A stretch of DNA of 5,407 nucleotides from Synergistaceae bacterium (GCA_017458545.1 JAFTBA010000150.1:1-5407); one strand, 5' to 3'; positions 1 through 5,407 are shown, numbered from the stretch's first letter. Notes: generated from the letters alone by a model not told the origin. Numbers and translations: made by a program.

Positions 1-45
1 CGCGAGAAGCATTACGAGTGTGAAAACTGCTGCAAACTTTTTCAT
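1..45 (-). CDS. Exported protein, N-terminal fragment (signal peptide start only)
   Basis: Only the first 15 codons lie in the window; the gene runs off the left edge. They translate as MKKFAAVFTLVMLLA: two lysines followed by an uninterrupted hydrophobic stretch, the n- and h-regions of a Sec or lipoprotein signal peptide. The ATG at 45-43 is preceded by AAAAAGGAG (SD core AGGAG at 56-60) with 10 nt spacing, which makes it a convincing translation start. It lies 62 nt downstream of the dehydrogenase stop on the same strand, so the two are probably co-transcribed. In sugar or polyol operons such a gene often encodes the periplasmic or lipid-anchored binding protein of an ABC or TRAP transporter. 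That role is inferred from context only, because none of the mature protein is visible. Confidence 0.7.
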   Translation of the reverse strand, partial: MKKFAAVFTLVMLLA

Positions 46-82
46 GAATGAATTACTCCTTTTTGTGATAAATATATTTTTC

Positions 83-101
83 ACGCCCTGTTGACGGACG
101 T
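83..101 (-). other. Small intercistronic hairpin
   Basis: In the minus-strand transcript ACGTCC and GGGCGT can pair (six pairs, one of them G-U) around a 7-nt loop, just after the dehydrogenase stop codon. It is followed by GAAAAATATATTT, which is A-rich and lacks a U tract. It is therefore not a standard intrinsic terminator. It could be a weak mRNA-stabilising or attenuating stem between the dehydrogenase and the exported-protein gene, or chance. Confidence 0.25.
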
Positions 102-107
102 TGAAAC

Positions 108-884
108 CTAGAAGCAAGTGAATGCCCCGTCCAAACCGAAATCAGCTCCGGTTGTGAACGTGCTTGTATCTCCTGCGAGGTAAACGCAGATTGACTCGAG
201 TTCTTCGGGAGTACCGAGTCTGCCTGTGGGTGAAAGCTCTTTCCACTTAGCGATTAACGGTTTAAGGAAATCGGACGCTTTGATTAAGTCAGTGGCGATG
301 TAACCGGGACTGATTGAATTGACTCTGACACCGCGTTTAGCCCATTCAACGGCGAGTGATTTAGTGAGCTGAATGACTCCTGCTTTCGAGGCATTGTAAG
401 CGCACTGAGGCTGAGGAACGTTTACAATGTGAGCGGACATTGAAGCTGTGTTGATGATTGAACCGCCTCCGTGAGCAAGCATGTATTTACCTGCAATAGT
501 GTCGGTGAGGAATACGCTGTTGAGGTTGACATCAATATTCTTCTTCCACTGTGCATATGTCATCTCATCGGCAGGAGCGTTAATGCAAATACCTGCGTTA
601 GCGTGGCAGAAATCGAGTCCTCCGAGTTCAGCAACTACTTTGTCAACCATAGCCTTAACGTCTTCCTCGCTGGTAACATCGCACTTAATGGCTATGACTT
701 TACGGCCTGTAGCCTGAGCGATTTCGTGAGCTGTTTTCTGAGCCTCTTCGATGTCAAGGTCAACGATAGCCACATCAGCACCGGCCTCAGCGAATGCAGT
801 GGCTGTACACTTGCCGATACCTCTTGCGCCGCCGGTAACAAAACCTTTTTTGCCGTCAAGACGCATTTTCTCAATAATTCCCAA
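108..884 (-). CDS. SDR-family oxidoreductase, probable NAD-dependent polyol/ketose dehydrogenase
   Basis: A classical short-chain dehydrogenase/reductase of 258 residues, the usual length for the family, probably cytoplasmic. The Rossmann cofactor motif TGGARGIG is at 17-24. Asp42 at the end of the second strand favours NAD(H) over NADP(H). Also visible are the CDV adenine-pocket motif (68-70), NAG (96-98), the structural Asn120, and the active-site residues Ser148, Tyr163 and Lys167 (YNASK). The segment around SMSAHIVNVPQPQCAY resembles mannitol 2-dehydrogenase, sorbose reductase and L-xylulose reductase type enzymes, so reversible polyol-to-ketose oxidation is the best guess. The Ser-Tyr spacing is 15, against 13 in FabG-type enzymes. 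The start is TTG at 884-882, placed 8 nt after a consensus SD; the first in-frame ATG (codon 7) is too far from it. The gene is divergent from the ROK regulator and shares a control region with it. The neighbouring kinase and pentose-phosphate genes suggest a role feeding a ketose to the kinase. The family call is secure; the substrate is not. Confidence 0.9.
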   Translation of the reverse strand: MGIIEKMRLDGKKGFVTGGARGIGKCTATAFAEAGADVAIVDLDIEEAQKTAHEIAQATGRKVIAIKCDVTSEEDVKAMVDKVVAELGGLDFCHANAGICINAPADEMTYAQWKKNIDVNLNSVFLTDTIAGKYMLAHGGGSIINTASMSAHIVNVPQPQCAYNASKAGVIQLTKSLAVEWAKRGVRVNSISPGYIATDLIKASDFLKPLIAKWKELSPTGRLGTPEELESICVYLAGDTSTFTTGADFGLDGAFTCF

Positions 885-892
885 CGTAAAAA

Positions 893-899
893 CCTCCTT
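893..899 (-). promoter_or_regulatory. Ribosome binding site fixing a TTG start of the dehydrogenase
   Basis: AAGGAGG on the minus strand is an almost complete anti-16S match. It is followed by 8 nt (TTTTTACG) and then TTG at 884. No ATG or GTG lies at a suitable distance, so the TTG is the start. Confidence 0.8.
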
Positions 900-933
900 A
901 AAAATTGAAGCGGTATATGAGGAAATTGAATTT

Positions 934-960
934 AATTATGTAAAACGGGTTTACATAATT
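934..960. promoter_or_regulatory. Perfect inverted repeat, probable operator of the ROK regulator
   Basis: AATTATGTAAA (934-944) and TTTACATAATT (950-960) are exact reverse complements separated by the 5-bp spacer ACGGG. After one T/T mismatch, two further T-A pairs extend the symmetry. The repeat overlaps the -10 box and expected start site of the minus-strand promoter, where bound protein would block transcription. The only DNA-binding protein gene in the window starts about 57 bp away and diverges from the dehydrogenase. A CATAAT hexamer (954-959) inside the repeat could be the -10 of the plus-strand regulator promoter, which would give autoregulation, but no good -35 matches it. The symmetry is seen directly; binding by the ROK protein is inferred. 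Confidence 0.7.
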
Positions 961-985
961 TAACTGTTAATTCTTTTTTTGTCAA
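957..985 (-). promoter_or_regulatory. Sigma-70-type promoter for the dehydrogenase gene
   Basis: Reading the minus strand, a perfect -35 hexamer TTGACA (985-980) is followed by 17 nt and TAAATT (962-957), a 4/6 match to the -10 consensus. The spacer is A-rich. The predicted start is near 950, giving a leader of about 65 nt before the TTG start. The -10 lies largely inside the inverted repeat, consistent with repression. Confidence 0.6.
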
Positions 986-1004
986 TAGGATAAAATATCA
1001 GTCA

Positions 1005-1011
1005 GAGGTGA
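1005..1011 (+). promoter_or_regulatory. Ribosome binding site deciding the start of the ROK regulator
   Basis: GAGGTGA matches seven consecutive bases of the anti-SD complement and lies 5 nt before TTG at 1017-1019. An upstream in-frame GTG (1008-1010) lies inside this motif and has no SD of its own at normal distance; the nearest, AGGA at 987-990, is 17 nt away. TTG at 1017 is therefore the preferred start. Confidence 0.6.
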
Positions 1012-1016
1012 AGGAA

Positions 1017-2153
1017 TTGACCCGACGAATAACGCCCGAACAAATCAAACTGAATAACCGTCAGTTAATATACGAATACATTTACTCTCAAAAGGGCTGC
1101 AACGTTTCACAGAATGAAATCTCAAAAGCCTTTCACATGAGCCGTCCTACAGTAGCAGGAAATTTATCGGCACTTGAGAAGGACGGGTTAATTTTCAGGA
1201 GCGGTCTTCTCGAAGCAGATCAGCCCGGACGTAAATCAGTTACATGGTCAATAGCTGAGGATTACAGAATCGCACTTGGTGTTGAAATTCTCAAGCACTC
1301 AGTAAAAATTATTGCCGTTAATCTTTACGGCCATGCTCTGAAATGCGCGAAGTTCAAAACCGAATACTCAAACAACGAAAAATATTACGGACACATAACG
1401 GGTAAAGTCAAAGAATTTATATCCTCGCTCGAAATCAATGACCCCTCACAAAAAATTCTCGGTATCGGTTTTGCCCTTCAGGGTTTAGTATCTGAGGACG
1501 GCAGCAAAGTAATTTACGGTGAGATTCTCAAATGCACGGGCTTAACGATAGACGTGTTCACCAAACGACTCGATTACCCCTGCAGATTCGTTCATGAACC
1601 TGACGGAGCTGCTGTCTCTGAGTTATGGGTATCGCCCGAATTAGACTCAGCAGTTTACCTGTCGATGAGCGAACATTTAGGAGGAGCATTAATCCATCAC
1701 AGGAAAGTCCTTAACGGTATGCACAGGCATTCTGCAACGTTTGAACACATAACGGCATGTCCTGACGGAAATTTATGTTACTGCGGCAAACGGGGCTGTT
1801 ACGAAACAGTATGCTCGAAAGTAGCATTGCTTAAAGGCGAAGACCCCGATGAATTTTTCAGGAGGGTAAGAAACGGTGAAGGCGATGCGCCTGAAAGATG
1901 GAGAGTATTTCTCTGTTACTTGGGGCGTTTAATTGCACATCTTCATTTAGTGGCTGACACGAAATTTATTTTGGGAGGACATTTAGCACCTTACTTTACG
2001 GCTGATGATATTGATGTGCTGTATAAACATGTAAGGGAGATGACACCTTTTGTTGAGAATAACGATTACATTTTACTCAGCAAAATGCCCTCGCATAATA
2101 TTACTATCGGTGCTGCTCTCCCTTACGTAATGAAATTCCTTGAAGGCGTTTAA
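1017..2153 (+). CDS. ROK-family transcriptional regulator (XylR/NagC-like)
   Basis: A 378-residue protein from TTG at 1017 (381 from the GTG at 1008), typical length for ROK repressors. A winged helix-turn-helix spans about residues 27-77, with the recognition segment SRPTVAGNLSALEKDGLI and the wing motif GRKS (71-74). The rest is the ROK sugar-sensing fold. His244 and the CYCGKRGC cluster (Cys254, Cys256, Cys261) form the family zinc site, and ILGG is at 318-321. The kinase phosphate loop (DxGGT) is absent and the usual ND motif is EPD (194-196), so it should be a sensor rather than a sugar kinase. The GExGH sugar-contact motif is changed to ATFEH (240-244), which suggests an unusual ligand. 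It diverges from the dehydrogenase across a palindromic operator and converges on transaldolase with a 3-bp gap. It probably represses the dehydrogenase operon and itself until a sugar or sugar phosphate binds; target and ligand are inferred. Confidence 0.9.
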   Translation: MTRRITPEQIKLNNRQLIYEYIYSQKGCNVSQNEISKAFHMSRPTVAGNLSALEKDGLIFRSGLLEADQPGRKSVTWSIAEDYRIALGVEILKHSVKIIAVNLYGHALKCAKFKTEYSNNEKYYGHITGKVKEFISSLEINDPSQKILGIGFALQGLVSEDGSKVIYGEILKCTGLTIDVFTKRLDYPCRFVHEPDGAAVSELWVSPELDSAVYLSMSEHLGGALIHHRKVLNGMHRHSATFEHITACPDGNLCYCGKRGCYETVCSKVALLKGEDPDEFFRRVRNGEGDAPERWRVFLCYLGRLIAHLHLVADTKFILGGHLAPYFTADDIDVLYKHVREMTPFVENNDYILLSKMPSHNITIGAALPYVMKFLEGV

Positions 2154-2156
2154 CTT

Positions 2157-3197
2157 TTAGCCTGCCTTGCGCTCAATCGCAGACATTAACGACTCGAAAG
2201 CAGCGTTGAAGGATTTGAGACCGTCAGCAAGAAGTTTAGCGCACACTTCATTAAGATTGACTCCGATTTCCGCAAGCCTCTTCATGTCCGACTCAGCCTC
2301 AGCGATTCCTGTCTCAAGAGTCAGAGCAGCTTTGCCGTGATTCACGAATGCTTCAAGCGTTGCAGGAGGTACAGTGTTCACAGTGTCAGGGCCGATTAAT
2401 TCCTCAACGTATTTCACGTCTGAGTATGCTTTGTTCTTAGTGCCCGTGCTTGCCCACAAAGGACGCTGAACTGCCTCAGCACCTGCGAACAGCCCTTTGA
2501 ACTCCTGATACATCAGTTTGATTCCGTCAACGGCTATACGTCCGCATAATGATGTCTCACCTTTTTCAGCAAGTAACTTATCGACAGCACCGTCAACCCT
2601 GCTGACGAATACTGACGCAACTGACGCAGCTTTTCTGCCCGAACCTGCACGCTTAATCCCTTCGAGGTATGCCTTAGCGACTTCAACGTACTGTGAATGC
2701 GAGAATATCAGCGTTGAGTTGACGTTCACGCCTGAGGCTATGCACTCGGTTAACGCTGAAATTCCTTCGGGAGTCGCAGGTATCTTAATCATAACGTTAG
2801 GGCGGTTGAGGAGCGCGAAGAGTCTTTTAGCCTCGCTTATAGTGGTTTCACGGTCAGAGGCCAAAAGAGGATTGACCTCAAGCGAAACGTAACCGTCCTT
2901 TCCGTTCGTGCGGTCGTAAACCTGTCTCATTATATCCGCAGCTGCTCCGACTTCCTGAACGGTTAATGCCTCGTAGATTTCGGCGGTTGATTTGCCTGAT
3001 GATGAGAGCGATTTGATTTCGCCGTCATAATCAGATGTCTTAGCGATTGCGTTCTCGAATATTGACGGGTTAGTTGTTACTCCCGTAACTCCGAGATTAA
3101 TCCATTCCTGAAGACCGCCTGATGATACAAGCTCCTTGTTGATGTAGTCGAGCCAAATGCTTTGACCCATGTGGAACGCTTCATGTATTGCTGTCAT
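2157..3197 (-). CDS. tal: Transaldolase (TalB-type fold, 346 aa)
   Basis: Transfers a dihydroxyacetone unit between sedoheptulose 7-phosphate and glyceraldehyde 3-phosphate in the non-oxidative pentose phosphate pathway, in the cytoplasm. The sequence carries the transaldolase signatures in order: SIWLDYI with Asp17, GVTGVTTNPSIF (36-47), SLEVNP with Glu107, MIKIPATPEG with the Schiff-base Lys138, NSTLIFS (160-166), VSRVD (198-202) and RPLWASTGTKN (245-255). All expected catalytic residues are present. The length fits the long, mycobacterial/cyanobacterial-type monofunctional class rather than the roughly 215-residue class. The ATG at 3197-3195 has AAGGAG (3207-3212) 9 nt upstream; Met10 is a weaker alternative. 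It is the last gene of the transketolase-kinase-transaldolase run, separated from the kinase by a 113-bp spacer with a striking repeat. Its stop is 3 bp from the stop of the converging regulator gene. Confidence 0.96.
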   Translation of the reverse strand: MTAIHEAFHMGQSIWLDYINKELVSSGGLQEWINLGVTGVTTNPSIFENAIAKTSDYDGEIKSLSSSGKSTAEIYEALTVQEVGAAADIMRQVYDRTNGKDGYVSLEVNPLLASDRETTISEAKRLFALLNRPNVMIKIPATPEGISALTECIASGVNVNSTLIFSHSQYVEVAKAYLEGIKRAGSGRKAASVASVFVSRVDGAVDKLLAEKGETSLCGRIAVDGIKLMYQEFKGLFAGAEAVQRPLWASTGTKNKAYSDVKYVEELIGPDTVNTVPPATLEAFVNHGKAALTLETGIAEAESDMKRLAEIGVNLNEVCAKLLADGLKSFNAAFESLMSAIERKAG

Positions 3198-3232
3198 TAT
3201 TCTTTTCTCCTTACGTTTAAGTATCTATGTAT

Positions 3233-3306
3233 GGACTAGGGACTAGGAGGCAGGGGTTAGGGGAATAGGGGTTAGCTGTCCCCTACACCCTACACCCTAT
3301 ACCCTA
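3233..3306. repeat. G-rich/C-rich imperfect inverted repeat element with telomere-like units
   Basis: On the plus strand a G-rich half contains GGACTAG repeated after one base, then GGGGTTA, GGGGAATA and GGGGTTA units (3253-3274). It is followed by a C-rich half with CCCCTACA, CCCTACA, CCCTATA and CCCTA (3280-3306). TAGGGG (3266-3271) and CCCCTA (3280-3285) form the core stem around an 8-nt loop, and further GGGG/CCCT blocks can pair imperfectly outside it. There is no U tract, so it is not a normal terminator. It fills most of the kinase-transaldolase gap and looks unlike the surrounding coding DNA. It may be one copy of a dispersed intergenic repeat; only one copy is seen here. Confidence 0.75.
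3280..3304 (-). other. Canonical G-quadruplex motif in the operon transcript
   Basis: In the minus-strand (mRNA-sense) direction four G tracts, GGG, GGG, GGG and GGGG, are separated by three 4-nt loops (TATA, TGTA, TGTA). This fits the standard G3+N1-7 quadruplex rule. It lies just after the kinase stop and about 70 nt before the transaldolase SD. The C-rich arm downstream (3253-3271 and beyond) is partly complementary, so quadruplex and hairpin would compete. The motif is seen directly; folding and function are inference. Confidence 0.6.
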
Positions 3307-3310
3307 CTAA

Positions 3311-4906
3311 CTACCATTTCATTGCGTTAATTGCTGCCTTTTCAACTTCAAGACCTTTCACATAACGCTCAGTGAAAATCTCAAAGCCCTTCACGTCCTC
3401 AGGGTCAGGATTGACCGCTTCGCCAGTTAAATCCTTGAACACGCGTTTGTTGAGGTAATCCTCAAGTTTGCCGTCCTTTTTGCCGTCAGCAAGATACCCG
3501 GCAAGCAATGCTATTCCCCAAGCACCGCCCTCACTTGCTGTTGACATTACTGTTACGGGTGAATTGACTGCAGCTGCAAGTATCTTCTGCATAACTAACG
3601 GTGTCTTGAAAAGTCCTCCGTGTCCCGTCATCATATCGAGTTTAACGCCCTCGTCCTTCAGCAGAATATCCATTCCCAATTTCACGGCACCCAGTGAAGT
3701 GTAGAGATTAACCCTCATGAAGTTGGCAAGGCTGAATTTACTCTCAGGCATACGCGCGAATAAGGGTCTTCCCTCGTTGATGAAGGTAACGTTTTCGCCC
3801 GAGTAGTAGCCGTATGCTAACAGTCCTCCGCAATCCTTATCGCCCGTTAATGCGTGAGTGTAGAGTTTTCCGAAAAGCTCACCCGTTTCAGCCTTAATCC
3901 CCATAAGTCCGCAGAACTCACTGAAAATGTTAATCCATGCGTTGAGGTCGCTGGTTCCGTTGTTAGCGTGGGACATAGCGCAGGGAAATCCCGAAGGTGT
4001 TGTAACCATGTCAATCTCTCTGTGAAGTTTCTTGAGTTTCTTCTCAACGACTATCATCGCAAACGTGCTTGTACCTGCCGAAAGATTGCCCGTTCCAGGA
4101 GCTACTGAGTTTGTTGCAACCATTCCGGTGCCTGCGTCGCCTTCGGGAGGACAGAGGGGTATACCTGCTTTGAGCGTTCCTGTTTCATCGAGGAGTTTCG
4201 CGCCTTCAGCCGTTAAACTCCCTGCGTCATCACCTGCAGCGAGTACTTTAGGGAAAACCTCAAAGAGTTTAATGTCATGGCCGTGTTTCGACATGAGAGC
4301 GTCAAATTTTTTTGCCATCTCAGCGTCATAATCGAGCGTCTCCGAATCAATCGGGAACATTCCTGCAGCATCGCCAATGCCTATAACCTTCTTGCCGGTC
4401 AAACGGTAGTGAATATAAGCTGCAAGCGTGAAAACTGAAGCTACCTTCTTAACGTGTTCTTCGCCGTCTAAAATTCTCTGGTACAGGTGAGCGCATGACC
4501 ATCTCAGCGGAATGTTGAAGTCGAATAATTCAGTGAGTTCATCGGCTGCCTTAGTGGTGTTGGTGTTGCGCCAAGTCTGGAATCTTGCGACCTGCCTGTC
4601 GTTTTTGTCGAGCGCAATGTAACCGTGCATCATTGCGCTTACGCCCATAGCCCCGAAAGTTGAAGGGGTAACGCCGTATTTAGTTTCAACGTCCTTTCTG
4701 AGTGAAGCGTAGCACGAACGCAAACCCTTTTCAGCGTCCTCAAGATCGTAAGTCCAAACGCCGTCAACGAGTTTGTTCTCCCAGTCGTAAACACCTGACG
4801 CAAGAACATGGCCGTCAAAATCAACTAGTACACCTTTGATTCTTGTTGAACCGAACTCAATACCGAGAGCAGTTTTGCCCTGAGCGATTAATGTTTTAGC
4901 GTCCAT
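3311..4906 (-). CDS. FGGY-family carbohydrate kinase, xylulokinase-like
   Basis: A 531-residue cytoplasmic sugar kinase of the FGGY family (COG1070 type) that uses ATP to phosphorylate a ketose or polyol. Visible motifs are the phosphate-binding GIEFGSTRIKG (15-25), MMHGY (92-96) matching the xylulokinase MHG motif, TWRN (111-114), PEGDAGTGM with catalytic-base candidate Asp257, the adenosine-site GTGNLSAGTS (271-280), TGHGGLFKTP (427-436), and EGGAWGIALLAGY (459-471). Glu17 stands where most family members have Asp, and the WxD/R sugar-site segment reads WRNTNT, so the exact sugar is uncertain. D-xylulose is the best fit because the gene sits between transketolase and transaldolase; ribulose or another ketose is possible. 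The ATG at 4906-4904 follows the transketolase stop by 3 nt, with AGGGG (4914-4918) inside the transketolase end as SD, which points to translational coupling. No isomerase or epimerase gene is visible nearby. Confidence 0.88.
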   Translation of the reverse strand: MDAKTLIAQGKTALGIEFGSTRIKGVLVDFDGHVLASGVYDWENKLVDGVWTYDLEDAEKGLRSCYASLRKDVETKYGVTPSTFGAMGVSAMMHGYIALDKNDRQVARFQTWRNTNTTKAADELTELFDFNIPLRWSCAHLYQRILDGEEHVKKVASVFTLAAYIHYRLTGKKVIGIGDAAGMFPIDSETLDYDAEMAKKFDALMSKHGHDIKLFEVFPKVLAAGDDAGSLTAEGAKLLDETGTLKAGIPLCPPEGDAGTGMVATNSVAPGTGNLSAGTSTFAMIVVEKKLKKLHREIDMVTTPSGFPCAMSHANNGTSDLNAWINIFSEFCGLMGIKAETGELFGKLYTHALTGDKDCGGLLAYGYYSGENVTFINEGRPLFARMPESKFSLANFMRVNLYTSLGAVKLGMDILLKDEGVKLDMMTGHGGLFKTPLVMQKILAAAVNSPVTVMSTASEGGAWGIALLAGYLADGKKDGKLEDYLNKRVFKDLTGEAVNPDPEDVKGFEIFTERYVKGLEVEKAAINAMKW

Positions 4907-4909
4907 TGA

Positions 4910-5407
4910 TTAACCCCTCGCTTTCAGTAACGAAAATTCCTGAGCTATATTTTCTGCTGACAGTCCCATTTCTTTGCGGACTGAATCAGAGTCTCCAGAC
5001 TCGCCGTAATGATTCACGCCGAGCATTTTCACTTTGGGTAATGAGATACCTTCTTTAACAGCCTCAATCATCATCACAGAGGCCATGCCCGTATTAACGT
5101 TATGGTCTTCGACAGTGAGAACAGGGCCTGACTTAGCTGCTTCCCTGAGTGCTGACATATCAGGTGAAAGAGGGCATGATACTCCGTAAACAGTAACGTT
5201 AATTCCGTTATCCTTAGCGAGAATCTCAGCGGCTTTGAGAGCAATCTGTGCAGTGTAACCGAGCGCGAATATTGAGCCGTCAGTACCTTCGCTGAGTTTG
5301 TCGGCCTTACCGTAAGTGAACATGTAGCTGCCAGAATAGTATTTGAGTCCGTCAATCTTCGAGCGTCCTACGGCCATGCAGATGTCTCCGGGAGTCTTGA
5401 GCATCCA
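4910..5407 (-). CDS. Transketolase, C-terminal part (5' end outside window)
   Basis: The reading frame is open to the window edge; 165 residues are visible and the Met at 5404 is internal. It matches the end of a transketolase pyrimidine-binding domain plus the C-terminal domain. FTYGKADKLSEGTDGSIFALGYTA resembles the usual domain junction (GKA..L.EG.D...(A/L)GY). GPVLTVEDHNVNTGMASVM (94-112, counting from the visible Trp) is the conserved TVE(E/D)HN segment of transketolase and DXS-like proteins. With its thiamine-diphosphate domain it would move two-carbon units between ketose and aldose phosphates in the pentose phosphate pathway. Whether it is a full-length enzyme or the separate C-terminal subunit found in many anaerobes cannot be judged from this fragment. 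The stop is 3 nt before the kinase start, so the two form one operon. Confidence 0.88.
   Translation of the reverse strand, partial: WMLKTPGDICMAVGRSKIDGLKYYSGSYMFTYGKADKLSEGTDGSIFALGYTAQIALKAAEILAKDNGINVTVYGVSCPLSPDMSALREAAKSGPVLTVEDHNVNTGMASVMMIEAVKEGISLPKVKMLGVNHYGESGDSDSVRKEMGLSAENIAQEFSLLKARG

Noticed and set aside
939..955. Catabolite-response (cre) site, because of TGTAAA-ACGGG-TTTACA
   Set aside because: cre boxes are about 14 bp with a central CG and no 5-bp spacer between the arms. The spacing here does not fit, and a local regulator gene is adjacent.
950..996. Plus-strand promoter for the regulator using TTTACA (950-955) and TAAAAT (991-996)
   Set aside because: Each hexamer is a good match but they are 35 bp apart, so they cannot form one promoter. 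No well-placed partner was found for either, and the regulator promoter is left unassigned.
2142..2168. Bidirectional terminator at the convergent junction
   Set aside because: The possible stems are four or five pairs with loops of 12-16 nt and no T tract, too weak to call.
3266..3285. Rho-independent terminator between kinase and transaldolase
   Set aside because: The core stem is only six pairs and neither strand has a U tract after it. Transaldolase also needs read-through unless it has its own promoter, and no good -35/-10 pair was found in the gap.
3233..3306. CRISPR array or insertion-sequence end
   Set aside because: The units are 7-8 bp, degenerate and without spacers. There is no transposase, target-site duplication or cas gene in the window.
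3854..4331. Plus-strand open frames of 84 and 99 codons inside the kinase gene, with similar ones at 2518-2892 and 471-963
   Set aside because: They lie opposite genes with clear family motifs, have low-complexity Ser/Ala/Pro-rich or Cys-rich translations with no recognisable domain, and lack convincing SD sites. They are best explained as antisense shadows.

Overview
The window is a compact bacterial sugar-catabolism locus of moderate GC content. It has short intergenic gaps, Shine-Dalgarno (SD) sites close to consensus and some TTG starts. The protein sequences look like those of an anaerobic, host-associated bacterium, perhaps Synergistota or a Firmicutes relative. That placement is an impression from protein style, not a demonstrated assignment. 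No RNA gene, insertion sequence, integrase or CRISPR array was seen.

Layout. On the minus strand from the right edge lie the C-terminal part of a transketolase (4910-5407, cut by the window), an FGGY-family kinase most like xylulokinase (3311-4906), and a transaldolase (2157-3197). These three read as one operon whose promoter lies outside the window. A 113-bp gap between kinase and transaldolase holds an unusual G-rich/C-rich repeat element (about 3233-3306). A ROK-family repressor gene (1017-2153) runs toward the transaldolase gene, and their stop codons are 3 bp apart. Back to back with the repressor is a short-chain dehydrogenase/reductase gene (108-884, minus). It is followed on the same strand by the first 15 codons of an exported protein (1-45).

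Control. The 132-bp gap between the dehydrogenase and repressor genes contains a perfect 11-bp inverted repeat with a 5-bp spacer (934-960). The repeat overlaps the -10 region and predicted start site of a good minus-strand promoter (TTGACA, 17 bp, TAAATT). This is the expected arrangement for a local operator bound by the ROK protein.

How the genes fit together (inference). The dehydrogenase resembles the polyol/ketose reductases (mannitol dehydrogenase, sorbose reductase and L-xylulose reductase types). It could oxidise an imported pentitol or similar polyol to a ketose. The FGGY kinase would phosphorylate that ketose, and transketolase plus transaldolase would move the ketose phosphate into glycolysis. 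The exported protein starting at 45 could be the solute-binding component of the uptake system. The substrate is not proven by the sequence. The most unusual part of the window is the kinase-transaldolase spacer, whose transcript has a textbook four-tract G-quadruplex motif followed by a complementary C-rich arm.
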